Positions 26,710 through 34,920 of a stretch of 37,885 nucleotides of DNA are shown piece after piece (position 1 is the first letter of the stretch; every line of letters starts with the position of its first letter). The stretch covers positions 1-37,885 of the forward strand of contig JANQJC010000037.1 in the NCBI GenBank assembly GCA_028281825.1, written 5' to 3'. The stretch comes from Flavobacteriales bacterium (GTDB lineage: Bacteria; Bacteroidota; Bacteroidia; JANQJC01). The translations under genes and the position numbers were made by a program. Under the pieces are notes generated by a model, which saw nothing but the letters and a program-made list of their open reading frames with translations, was not told the origin of the DNA and searched no databases.

Positions 26710-27552
26710 ATGCAAATCACCTTCCCCGATAATACTACTAATACCCTCAATATCTTCGAGACCAAAGACAGGAATGCTCCTGTGATTATCATCTTCACAG
26801 CTATGGGTGTGGTAGCTAACTATTACAGGCATTATGCTGCCGCAATGGTGGGGAAAGGGATTAATATAGTTACGGTTGACCAACGTGGTAATGGTGCTTC
26901 AAGTCTTCGTCCGAGTAAAAAGGTAGACTTTGGCTATAAAGAGATAGTAGAAGTTGACTACCCACATATCATTCAGGAAGTAGGCAAACTATTCCCTGAC
27001 AGCAAGAAATACATCATGGGTCATAGCTTGGGTGGGCAGTTGAGTAGTGTATTTGTTAGTAAACATCCCAATGCTGTGGATGGGCTTATCCTGAATGCTA
27101 CCTGCAATGTGCATTACATCGGTTGGGATGGCGCTCAAAAATGGGGCGTATTACTTGGTGCTAAAATGTGTCGATTAGTAGCATCTATCAAAGGTTACTA
27201 TCCTGGTAAAACCTTTGGTTTTGGTGGTACTGAAGCTAAAACACTCATCAATGATTGGGCATATACTGCTGAGACTGGTAAATACAGGGCCGCTAACTCC
27301 ACTTTTGATTATGAAGAAGCCATACAAAGGGTAAGCATCCCCGTATTAGCCCTCTCCTATCATGGGGATAGCGCTGCGCCTCAAAGGTCGTTGGATAACC
27401 TGGTAGTTAAGTTCAGCCAATCAGCCCCTGTGGATAGGCATCATTTGGTTCACCCTGAATCACCAAAAAAGAAATATACCCACTACAGTTGGGTGCGTGA
27501 ACCTGAATTGAGTAGTGATTTGGTGATCGACTGGATAAAAAAGCAGGCTTAG
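26710..27552 (+). CDS. COG4757-type alpha/beta hydrolase
   Basis: The 280-residue cytoplasmic protein has a hydrolase fold with VDQRGNGAS (about 56-64) and nucleophile elbow GHSLGG with Ser106. A later SYHGDSAAP supplies the likely Asp, and KYTHYSWVREPE near the C-terminus the catalytic His, a pattern of COG4757 predicted hydrolases. The substrate is unknown. It directly abuts the upstream dehydrogenase gene, so the pair is co-translated. Confidence 0.85.
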   Translation: MQITFPDNTTNTLNIFETKDRNAPVIIIFTAMGVVANYYRHYAAAMVGKGINIVTVDQRGNGASSLRPSKKVDFGYKEIVEVDYPHIIQEVGKLFPDSKKYIMGHSLGGQLSSVFVSKHPNAVDGLILNATCNVHYIGWDGAQKWGVLLGAKMCRLVASIKGYYPGKTFGFGGTEAKTLINDWAYTAETGKYRAANSTFDYEEAIQRVSIPVLALSYHGDSAAPQRSLDNLVVKFSQSAPVDRHHLVHPESPKKKYTHYSWVREPELSSDLVIDWIKKQA

Positions 27553-27610
27553 GAAATATTTAGGGTGCTTTCTGCGTTTTTAAGTATCTTTACTACACTA
27601 AAGCTACCAC

Positions 27611-28123
27611 ATGCTGTACAACTACTATAAGATTTTAGGTGTTTCAGAAACAGCGTCAGTGGATGAAATAAAAAGGGCTTACCGAGAAAAAGCCAAGCTC
27701 TGCCATCCTGATATCAACCCTTCAGAAAAAGCACACGAGGTATTTGCATTGCTTAATACTGCTCATTCTACTCTTACGGATGCAGCTAAAAGAGAAATGT
27801 ATGACCTGAAACTCAATTACCAGCTTTTTGATTTTAAGTCAGCAACCACAAAACAAAGGGACACCAGAGCTTATAACTACGTCAAAAGGCAATACCAAAA
27901 GGTAGAAAAAGAAGAACAGTTTGAACCGAACGATACACTCTTTTACTCTTTCTTTAGTGTAGGTACTGTTTGCGGTTTGGCTTTTGTGTCTATACCCGGT
28001 ATTGGCTACTACATGGGTTTCTGGCATCCCATCCTCCTATTCCCACTGATACTAGGTGGTGTTATCATGCGTGATGGAATTAAAGAACTAGCTGCTGGCA
28101 TCAGGCAAAACTTATTGAAGTAA
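27611..28123 (+). CDS. Membrane-anchored J-domain protein
   Basis: The N-terminal ~65 residues form a J domain: YYKILGVSETASVDEIKRAY and the HPD tripeptide at 32-34 that stimulates DnaK ATPase. The rest lacks the Gly/Phe and zinc-finger regions of DnaJ. Two hydrophobic segments near the C-terminus (about 112-155) predict a membrane-anchored J protein with the J domain in the cytoplasm. It probably recruits DnaK to a membrane client; the client is unknown. It begins 58 nt after the hydrolase gene. Confidence 0.88.
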   Translation: MLYNYYKILGVSETASVDEIKRAYREKAKLCHPDINPSEKAHEVFALLNTAHSTLTDAAKREMYDLKLNYQLFDFKSATTKQRDTRAYNYVKRQYQKVEKEEQFEPNDTLFYSFFSVGTVCGLAFVSIPGIGYYMGFWHPILLFPLILGGVIMRDGIKELAAGIRQNLLK

Positions 28124-28155
28124 TTCATTTATTTTAGCGCAAAGCTTTACTGCCT

Positions 28156-30063
28156 TTGCAAACCATTCAACAGATACTTACCCGCTATTGGGGCTATACT
28201 CATTTCCGCTCTTTGCAGGAGGAAATAATTACTTCCGTGTTGGATGGCAATGATACCCTTGCGTTGATGCCAACAGGTGGGGGAAAAAGCATCTGCTATC
28301 AGGTGCCTGCTTTGTACAATGAGGGTATTTGCATCGTTATCTCCCCTTTAATTGCTTTGATGAAAGACCAGGTAGATAGCCTGAACCAAAAGGGTATCAA
28401 AGCCATAGCCATCAACTCATTACTGAACTGGAAAGAGATAGAAACAGCTATCGAGAATTGTGTATATGGGGATTATAAATTCCTTTATGTGTCACCTGAA
28501 AGGCTTACTATGGATAGTTTCCGTAACCAACTGGAGCGCATGAAGGTGAACCTGATAGCAGTTGATGAAGCCCACTGCATCTCTCAATGGGGATATGATT
28601 TTAGGCCACCTTATTTGAAAATAGCCGAGATAAGGGAGTTATTCCCAGAAATACCTGCACTGGCACTTACTGCTACTGCTACCCCATATGTGGTAGAAGA
28701 CATACAGGATAAACTGGACTTTAAGAAACCTAACGTATTAAGAAAAAGCTTCGAACGTAAGAACGTAGCTTATGTAGTGCTTCAGGAGGAAGATAAGTTT
28801 CAGCGACTGTTGAAAGTGGTTACTAATGTGAAAGGCAGTGGCATTGTATATGTCCGTAGCCGAAGGATGACCAGTGAGATTAGCGCTTTCCTGAGGAAGA
28901 ATAACATCAACGCTGATTACTACCATGCAGGCTTAGACGCACAAGAACGTGCCCAAAAACAGAACGACTGGATGAATAGTGATAGCGCTGTGATGGTGAG
29001 CACCAATGCCTTTGGGATGGGTATTGATAAGCCGAACGTACGCTATGTGGTGCATGTAGATGTACCTGACTCATTAGAGGCTTACTTTCAGGAAGCAGGG
29101 CGTGCAGGCAGGGATGGTAACAAGTCATACGCTGTATTACTTACCAATAAAAGCGACCAACTGGATTTTGAACGCAGGGTTGAGTTTAGTTTTCCTGCCA
29201 AGGATGAGATAAAAAAGGTGTACCGAGCTTTGGCTAACCACTTTCATGTGGCTTATGGTGCTGGTGAAGGTGTATTCCACAGTCTGGATATACAGGAGTT
29301 TTGCCATGATTTCAACTTCACACCTGCCATAGCTTATAATAGCATCAAATTTTTGGAAAGGGAGGGCTATTTGCTTACGACTGAAGCTTTTGATATGCCT
29401 TCGAGGGTAATGATTACCGCAAGTAAAGATACACTGTATAAAATGCAGGTACAAAACAAGGCTTTGGATAACTTTATTAAGCTGATGCTACGCTCCTACC
29501 CTGGCTTGTTTGATAATTACATCAAGATTAACGAAATAGACATCGCTAAGAGGGCACAAACCAGTGTGGATATGGTTGTGAAATCATTAGACAGGCTGCA
29601 TAAGTTAGAAATACTCGATTATGTTCCCAAGACTGGATTACCACAAGTTAGCTTCATTCAAGGGCGCCTGCCTGATAATGAGTTGACAATTAGCGCTAAA
29701 AACTACGACCAACGTAAGGCCGTTACCGTAGAAAGGATGCAAGCCGTTACCAATTACATCAGCACCTTTGATACCTGCCGCAGCCAAATGCTATTGGAAT
29801 ATTTTGGTGAGAAGATTGAAACCAGATGTGGGCAGTGTGATGTGTGCTTGGAAAGGAACAAACTCGACCTGAATGATTATCAATACGAGGAACTGGAACA
29901 CCTAATACAAACAAAACTAAAAGAGCAACCCTTAACCGTTGACGAGCTTATGCAAGGCATAGAATGGCAACATGAGGAAAAAGTCCTGAAGATGGTTCAG
30001 TTGCTGACAGATAAAGGAAAACTAGCCTATAATGAAGAAGGTCAGCTCACCTGGCAGAGCTAG
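28156..30063 (+). CDS. recQ: RecQ-family ATP-dependent DNA helicase
   Basis: The 635-residue 3'-5' helicase acts in recombinational repair and fork rescue. Seen are the RecQ motif 0 (YWGYTHFRSLQEEII), Walker A PTGGGKS (39-45), DEAH (137-140) with CISQWGYDFRP, and motif VI region EAGRAGRDG. Four Cys (541, 558, 561, 564; CGQCDVC) form the zinc site, but they lie near the C-terminus, after ~200 residues with winged-helix-like segments, and no HRDC domain follows. Only TTG (28156) or CTG starts are possible because a stop lies just upstream in frame. The gene is convergent with the C25 protease gene with a 3-nt gap. Confidence 0.93.
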   Translation: MQTIQQILTRYWGYTHFRSLQEEIITSVLDGNDTLALMPTGGGKSICYQVPALYNEGICIVISPLIALMKDQVDSLNQKGIKAIAINSLLNWKEIETAIENCVYGDYKFLYVSPERLTMDSFRNQLERMKVNLIAVDEAHCISQWGYDFRPPYLKIAEIRELFPEIPALALTATATPYVVEDIQDKLDFKKPNVLRKSFERKNVAYVVLQEEDKFQRLLKVVTNVKGSGIVYVRSRRMTSEISAFLRKNNINADYYHAGLDAQERAQKQNDWMNSDSAVMVSTNAFGMGIDKPNVRYVVHVDVPDSLEAYFQEAGRAGRDGNKSYAVLLTNKSDQLDFERRVEFSFPAKDEIKKVYRALANHFHVAYGAGEGVFHSLDIQEFCHDFNFTPAIAYNSIKFLEREGYLLTTEAFDMPSRVMITASKDTLYKMQVQNKALDNFIKLMLRSYPGLFDNYIKINEIDIAKRAQTSVDMVVKSLDRLHKLEILDYVPKTGLPQVSFIQGRLPDNELTISAKNYDQRKAVTVERMQAVTNYISTFDTCRSQMLLEYFGEKIETRCGQCDVCLERNKLDLNDYQYEELEHLIQTKLKEQPLTVDELMQGIEWQHEEKVLKMVQLLTDKGKLAYNEEGQLTWQS

Positions 30064-30066
30064 CGC

Positions 30067-32313
30067 TTACTTCTCTATCACCACTTTTTGGGTGTAGCTC
30101 CTATTTTCGCTATCCAACCTCAGGTAATAAACACCGACAGCTATCGCGTTCACATCAAGGCTGGTCCTATTAGTTCCTTTATCGGCAATAAGCGTGTTTT
30201 GCATCACCACAGCACCAGTAACATCAAAAAGCGTGATGTTGATATTCTCACTTCCATCAACATCCAGCACAATATTCAATTCATCTACAACTGGATTAGG
30301 ATAGATAGCCAAACCTTCGTCATCAATAGTTAAAAGTGAAGTAGCAGGTGAAACCAAAATATCACCAAAGTATGGGAACATATTAAAACCCGTTACCGTC
30401 ACCTCAATAGTGTCTTGCACGTATATCGGGTCTATATCAATGGTTACCGAGCCACCGCTTGCAAAACCAGTACCGATTATTTCTCCGTCATTCATTAGGC
30501 TAATGATAGCATCTTCAAGGTCACAATCCACAGTTATTTGTCCTACTCCCGTTGATACGATGGTGGCGTGGTCTACATTCATTTCGGCTGGCGGTGCTGT
30601 TCTCACCATTACTGATGGATCACCAAAAAGTGTCCATGTGTCTGTCATTTGGTCTCCTGCACTGCCGTATTCATCGTTCATCTTCATGCAACCATTCATG
30701 GAAATCGCACCAAAAGAACGTTTGATATTATTCTGATTTACTTCCGCAAGTATATCGTTCATTTCATCCTGTCCGCACATGGGTGGACTCCAACTTTGGT
30801 TGATGGTAGACATCAAAGTGGCAATGGCACCCGTTGGCTCACCAGTATTATCATCGGTAGCCCTAAGCCATTTCTCAGCAAAGCAAGTACCATTGGTAAA
30901 CTCACCGTTCACACATGCAACCGAGAAAAAGAAAGGATACATATCCACGTTAGTCAGGTTGTCAACGTCACCATTGTTAAGACCTGTTGTGCCGCAGCTT
31001 TGGCTGCTACCATGACCAGTATAGTTAATCACACCCAAGCCATTTTGCAACAAGTTGAAAAACTCAGATGCTGGTGGGTTTCCTGGCTTATCCCATCCAC
31101 CTTGACTACCATCATAAAGCTCATAAACAGTATCATAAGTAAAAGCCAAAAGGTCAGTACGGATATTCCTTGAATGCTCAAAGTCCATTTCGCCATCATC
31201 ACCAGGGCCTTCATTTGATGCAATACCAATACCTGTTTTATACCACTTGCCACCTGCAATTGGATATTTCTCGTAACGCAACACCCTATCAATCATGGTA
31301 TTAAGGTGTGTGAGGTTCTCTACAGAAAAACGCCCAACAAATATCTCTGGGTAGGCATCATTACCCTCTATATAAGCGTAATTATTGTCTGAATCACCTG
31401 ATGAAGTTGATGAAGCAGGCACATATTGATGGTCACCTACCAGCAACAGGTAAGTCAACCCATTTTGATGGTAGTAGTTAGCCACAAAGTTTTTAATGTC
31501 CGCTGAGTTGCCGATAGTAGTCACATCCACTACTTCAACAGGAATACCACACCTCTTTTTCCAATCAACAAAAGGTGCCAGGCCATTGATAAAGTCAGGA
31601 TGACTGATTATCAACATTTTGCCGTGTTCTTCAACTGGAGTGTATTTCAGTTCATTAACACTATAGTTAAGAAAATGATGCTGATATATCCTGTTATACT
31701 CAAAGTCGCTTCTCTCATTCTGTAAAGTAGTTGCCTTGGTGTTTACTCCCGCCTGATTAGTTGGCTCAAGAGAAACTGTAATGCCATGATAAACCCTAAG
31801 TGCATTAGTCATTGGATTGTATTGAAAAGGATAAACAATTACTGTTTGTCCTCTCATATCCCTAAGGATGTATGGGTCTCTGGTATCGACCAGCTTACCA
31901 GGCCAAAAAGCGTCTGTATTATAAGCATCACCATAGGTATAAGGCACATCAGACGGAGAAATATCTCTAGTGAAATTACCCTTTGATGGTGCGATATAAA
32001 CTTGTTGATAGTCAGTATAGCCACTATGAGTTACCTTACCAATCTTCATTGAGCCATCATTTGGGATGATTAATGAAGTAGTTACTTTTGGCAAATCAGG
32101 TGCACCTTTTTCCAGTATGGGTGTGCTTCCCTCCTGCTTCACGATGAATGAAGCGCCTTGCGGAGTAGTCACATCAACCAAATCATAATAGCCATTGGTA
32201 ACTTTAACCTTGGTATGGGTATCGTCCTGGCTTAATAGCTTTACACTAGACTGAGCTAAAGCAGAAGTGACAAATAAACTGAAAATGGTTGTTAGTAGTA
32301 GTAAATTCCCCAT
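30067..32313 (-). CDS. Gingipain-like C25 cysteine protease with T9SS sorting domain
   Basis: A 748-residue secreted protease with the Arg-gingipain RgpB plan: signal peptide (1-20), propeptide (about 21-223), catalytic domain starting YTPVEEHGK (224), an Ig-like domain (about 575-665) and a C-terminal type A T9SS domain (IYPNPVVDELNI to VVIEK). Catalytic residues are His434 in NYTGHGS and Cys467 in SVACVNGEF. By eye, Asp377 (GEMDFEH) matches RgpB Asp163, the S1-pocket acid, and Glu368 matches Glu152; INQSW and GQDEMN are also kept. A basic P1 preference is therefore expected. The propeptide junction here has Lys before Tyr where RgpB has Arg. A -7-like element lies at 32340-32347. Confidence 0.95.
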   Translation of the reverse strand: MGNLLLLTTIFSLFVTSALAQSSVKLLSQDDTHTKVKVTNGYYDLVDVTTPQGASFIVKQEGSTPILEKGAPDLPKVTTSLIIPNDGSMKIGKVTHSGYTDYQQVYIAPSKGNFTRDISPSDVPYTYGDAYNTDAFWPGKLVDTRDPYILRDMRGQTVIVYPFQYNPMTNALRVYHGITVSLEPTNQAGVNTKATTLQNERSDFEYNRIYQHHFLNYSVNELKYTPVEEHGKMLIISHPDFINGLAPFVDWKKRCGIPVEVVDVTTIGNSADIKNFVANYYHQNGLTYLLLVGDHQYVPASSTSSGDSDNNYAYIEGNDAYPEIFVGRFSVENLTHLNTMIDRVLRYEKYPIAGGKWYKTGIGIASNEGPGDDGEMDFEHSRNIRTDLLAFTYDTVYELYDGSQGGWDKPGNPPASEFFNLLQNGLGVINYTGHGSSQSCGTTGLNNGDVDNLTNVDMYPFFFSVACVNGEFTNGTCFAEKWLRATDDNTGEPTGAIATLMSTINQSWSPPMCGQDEMNDILAEVNQNNIKRSFGAISMNGCMKMNDEYGSAGDQMTDTWTLFGDPSVMVRTAPPAEMNVDHATIVSTGVGQITVDCDLEDAIISLMNDGEIIGTGFASGGSVTIDIDPIYVQDTIEVTVTGFNMFPYFGDILVSPATSLLTIDDEGLAIYPNPVVDELNIVLDVDGSENINITLFDVTGAVVMQNTLIADKGTNRTSLDVNAIAVGVYYLRLDSENRSYTQKVVIEK

Positions 32314-32339
32314 GTGTGGCTGAGTTGTTTATAATCTGT

Positions 32340-32347
32340 TAAAGATA
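32340..32347 (-). promoter_or_regulatory. Probable -7 element of the C25 protease gene
   Basis: The minus strand reads TATCTTTA, one mismatch to TAnnTTTG, 26 nt upstream of the ATG at 32313. Confidence 0.4.
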
Positions 32348-32418
32348 CAAACTATAAGGGTTAATACCTATTTAATACTGGATAATATTCACATTTTTTT
32401 CAACTAATTTATTTCACT

Positions 32419-32524
32419 ACACCCCTTATCTGGTCAGGCTATTCAGCCCTTCAAGGTTTTGTTCACCCCTCAAGGGGTGAACCCTGACTTCACCCTTTAT
32501 AAAAACAACAATTTGAGGGGGTGT
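32419..32524. repeat. MITE-like intergenic element, copy 2
   Basis: 106 bp bounded by ACACCCC and GGGGTGT. The hairpin GTTCACCCC-TCAA-GGGGTGAAC sits at offset 43-64. It lies upstream of the C25 protease promoter and next to the terminator of the small exported protein gene. The segment ATTCAG at offset ~23 is shared with copy 1. Confidence 0.65.
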
Positions 32525-32530
32525 TAAACA

Positions 32531-32556
32531 AAAAAGGGCTTTTTACAGCCCCTTTT
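32531..32556 (-). terminator. Terminator of the small exported protein gene
   Basis: On the minus strand GGGCT and AGCCC pair around a short loop, followed by a T run (TTTTTT); it lies about 20 nt after the stop at 32578. Confidence 0.7.
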
Positions 32557-32577
32557 CTATATCTATTTGCTCATTGA

Positions 32578-33075
32578 TTACTCGCCACCAGCTTGGTGAA
32601 ATGAAACATCATCCAGCAAGTCATAGTCAAACTTACCTGCTTCTTCCCTGAAAGTAATCTTTGCAACTGTATTCAAATCTTCTAAGTTTTCCAGTTGAGT
32701 AAAGTCTACTATGAAAGCAAACTCTTGGTCGCTATCCAATAGCCCCGGTAAAACATCAGTCTCAATGAAAAGCGTTTTATGTATACCACCCAAAGCAGCC
32801 ACTTCCAACATATAGGTGCTGTTGTAGTCTAGTTTGAACTTAAACTTAGCGTTACCATTTGTCATAAATTGGTCAACTGGCCAGTAGTCGTTATTACCAT
32901 ATGGGTCATGGTAAAGCGTTACTAAAGCATTCTTGTGAGGCTTATCATCTTTTATGGCTTGGCCAGATACAATGAAGTTACCCTTATTTTGCGCTAGTGC
33001 ATCTACTGATTGGAATATGATGATAACTAAAGCTATCCCTACTATTCTTGCGATGGTTGTAACATTCGTTTTCAT
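32578..33075 (-). CDS. Exported protein of unknown function
   Basis: The 165-residue protein has a signal peptide (about 1-29, ending SVDALAQ). The mature part opens with NFIVSGQAIKDDKPHKNALVTLY, which looks like the start of a CarboxypepD-reg/CNA-B-like beta-sandwich common in Bacteroidota surface proteins. No enzyme motif or sorting domain is visible. The ATG at 33075 is preferred over an in-frame TTG at 33081. It appears monocistronic, with a terminator downstream. Confidence 0.75.
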   Translation of the reverse strand: MKTNVTTIARIVGIALVIIIFQSVDALAQNKGNFIVSGQAIKDDKPHKNALVTLYHDPYGNNDYWPVDQFMTNGNAKFKFKLDYNSTYMLEVAALGGIHKTLFIETDVLPGLLDSDQEFAFIVDFTQLENLEDLNTVAKITFREEAGKFDYDLLDDVSFHQAGGE

Positions 33076-33198
33076 GAGCAAAACTTTTTAATTGGTTTTG
33101 GGCATGATTACGGCAAGGTTTTTCCTTTGTTCCTTTTAATCGATGAATGACACTCTTATAGGGTAAGCGACATTTTGCGATTTTATCCACTATTCTGC

Positions 33199-33206
33199 TA
33201 AATTTG
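33199..33206 (+). promoter_or_regulatory. -7 promoter element of yebC
   Basis: TAAATTTG, an exact TAnnTTTG match, 24 nt before the yebC ATG. Confidence 0.6.
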
Positions 33207-33230
33207 CGCATCTATTAACTAATCACTCCT

Positions 33231-33941
33231 ATGGGAAGAGCATTTGAATATCGTAGGGCGGCCAAAGAAGCCCGTTGGGACAAGATGTCTCGTGTATTTC
33301 CTAAACTGGCTAAGGCTATCACACTGGCTGCCAAAGAAGGTGGCCCGGAGCCTGAAATGAACGCTAAGTTGCGTACGGCTATCAATAATGCCAAGGCACA
33401 AAACATGCCTAAGGATAATATTGACGCTGCCATTAAGCGTGCCTCAGGTAAAGATGCTGATGCATATAGTGAAGTAAACTACGAAGGCAAAGGCCCGTAT
33501 GGGGTATTGGTTTTTGTTGAAACTGCCACTGATAACCCTACCCGCACTGTGGCTAACGTAAAGTCTTACTTCAATAAGGCTGGCGGTGGCATGGTGCCCA
33601 CAGGCTCACTGGAGTTTATGTTTAACCGCAAGGCTGTATTTGAATTTCCGAAGCCTGAAGATGTGGATACTGAAGAACTGGAGTTTGAACTGATAGACGC
33701 TGGCCTGGAAGAATTGGAAGAAAACGAAGGCACACTATATGCGTATGGTGACTATACCAACTTCGGGACGCTATCAACAGCTTTTGAAGAGAAAGGCATT
33801 GAGATAACCAAGGCTAACCTACAGCGCATACCTACTACTCCGCAGGAATACACTGAAGAACAACTGGAGGAGATAGAGAAAATGCTGGACAAAATAGAGG
33901 AAGACGACGACGTACAGGCAGTGTATACTAATATTGCTTAA
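33231..33941 (+). CDS. yebC: YebC/PmpR family protein
   Basis: The 236-residue cytoplasmic protein has the family opening [47 protein letters not shown] (the conserved NMPKDNIERAIKRA segment) and [12 protein letters not shown]. Members have been reported as transcription regulators and, for YebC-type proteins, as factors relieving ribosome stalling at proline-rich stretches. The C-terminus is strongly acidic ([12 protein letters not shown]). It appears monocistronic. Confidence 0.95.
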   Translation: MGRAFEYRRAAKEARWDKMSRVFPKLAKAITLAAKEGGPEPEMNAKLRTAINNAKAQNMPKDNIDAAIKRASGKDADAYSEVNYEGKGPYGVLVFVETATDNPTRTVANVKSYFNKAGGGMVPTGSLEFMFNRKAVFEFPKPEDVDTEELEFELIDAGLEELEENEGTLYAYGDYTNFGTLSTAFEEKGIEITKANLQRIPTTPQEYTEEQLEEIEKMLDKIEEDDDVQAVYTNIA

Positions 33942-33974
33942 TAGCCCTTATCACCAAGAAGGGAGCTTGAAAGT

Positions 33975-33994
33975 CCCTCTCCCTTGGGCGAGGG
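33975..33994. repeat. Imperfect hairpin, possible remnant of the MITE-like family
   Basis: CCCTCTCCC-TT-GGGCGAGGG forms a 9-bp stem with one mismatch, of the same C-run/G-run type as the hairpins in the three MITE-like copies, but without recognisable ACACCC ends. It lies just after yebC. Confidence 0.35.
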
Positions 33995-34095
33995 CAAGTT
34001 GTCCAAACTCCATTAGCGTAATTATAGCATCAGCGCAGACCCAAGAGACTAACATGGTGTTTCTTTCGTTTCTTTGGAGACTCAACTATCAATCC

Positions 34096-34659
34096 ATGCA
34101 TGTTTTAATACTGCTAATGCTCCTACTCTGTTTTGGCTGCAGCCAGAACAAGAAGCTAACTGAAGAACAAAAGTTTGAAAAGTCAAATAAAGTGGGGCCC
34201 TTCTTTAATTTTGACAAGATATATCATTACTCAATAGATATTGCTGACTCTGACTTGCCAGGTGGGGCTGAATACCCCGAAGACCCCAATGAAAGCTATG
34301 AGATAAAAAAATGGCACATCATTCAAGGGCATGACCCTAAAAAACTGGATACACTTATAGAGGTAAAACTTCTGGAGAACGGTTTTTTGGTTAACGAGAT
34401 ACCGAAAGCTAAATTAAAGCCATTGAACGAATTGTTTAGTACACGATACGTAAAGTACCGTTACGAGTCAGAATGCATCCCGGTCTATCGAGACATATTG
34501 ATATTTAAGAAAAATGGTAAGATAGTTGGCATAGCCAAATTGTGCTTTGCTTGCGATCAACATGTCATAAGAGGTAGCAAAACCTACGCTGACTTTTTTG
34601 GAACTCGAGAAGATTTTACCAAGCTGAGAAAATTGCTCGGGAAAAAGCCGAGAGATTAG
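34096..34659 (+). CDS. Lipoprotein of unknown function
   Basis: I do not recognise this 187-residue protein. The ATG at 34096 begins a compact lipoprotein signal (MHVLILLMLLLCFGC, Cys15). Longer in-frame starts (34054, 33934) run into the repeat-containing spacer after yebC and would bury the signal. The mature part is hydrophilic, Lys/Glu-rich, with five further Cys (among them CIPVYRD and LCFAC), which could form disulfides. No domain is evident. Confidence 0.68.
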   Translation: MHVLILLMLLLCFGCSQNKKLTEEQKFEKSNKVGPFFNFDKIYHYSIDIADSDLPGGAEYPEDPNESYEIKKWHIIQGHDPKKLDTLIEVKLLENGFLVNEIPKAKLKPLNELFSTRYVKYRYESECIPVYRDILIFKKNGKIVGIAKLCFACDQHVIRGSKTYADFFGTREDFTKLRKLLGKKPRD

Positions 34660-34661
34660 GA

Positions 34662-34700
34662 CTCTGCGACCTTTGTGCCTTCCTTATGTTCTCTGTGGTT
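34662..34700. repeat. Degenerate short tandem CTYTGYG-type repeat
   Basis: The stretch reads as consecutive, imperfect 8-12-nt units: CTCTGCGAC, CTTTGTGCCTTC, CTTATGTT, CTCTGTGG. The 261-bp gap between the lipoprotein gene and tag contains this run and MITE-like copy 3, and no credible gene. Confidence 0.4.
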
Positions 34701-34760
34701 AGTTCAATTATTGCGCTGATTCAGGTGACAGAGATTGCTTCGTCGTTCCACCCCGCATTA

Positions 34761-34862
34761 ACACCCCCTCCAATACCTGCGCTTGAAAAAGGCAAGTCAG
34801 TAATCTCCCCTCTAGGGGAGATTGAACACAAAAATGTAAATAGAACTGCAAAGTGGGGGTGT
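34761..34862. repeat. MITE-like intergenic element, copy 3
   Basis: 102 bp bounded by ACACCCCC and GGGGGTGT (8-bp perfect terminal inverted repeat). The hairpin AATCTCCCC-TCTA-GGGGAGATT sits at offset 42-63, the same place as in copies 1 and 2. A 71-codon ORF crossing it is judged spurious. Confidence 0.68.
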
Positions 34863-34920
34863 ATTGACGCATTCAGGATTTGTGATCTAGGTCTGTCTTA
34901 ATACCTAATACTTGCGAAGC

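Noticed and set aside
30649-31173. 174-codon plus-strand ORF
   Set aside because: Lies wholly antisense to the well-supported C25 protease gene and its product shows no recognisable domain, signal or codon bias.
33934-34095. N-terminal extension of the lipoprotein to position 33934
   Set aside because: It overlaps the yebC stop, runs through a repeat hairpin, and would place 54 residues before a complete lipoprotein signal.
34686-34901. 71-codon ORF after the lipoprotein gene
   Set aside because: It spans the degenerate tandem run and MITE-like copy 3; no domain and no promoter.
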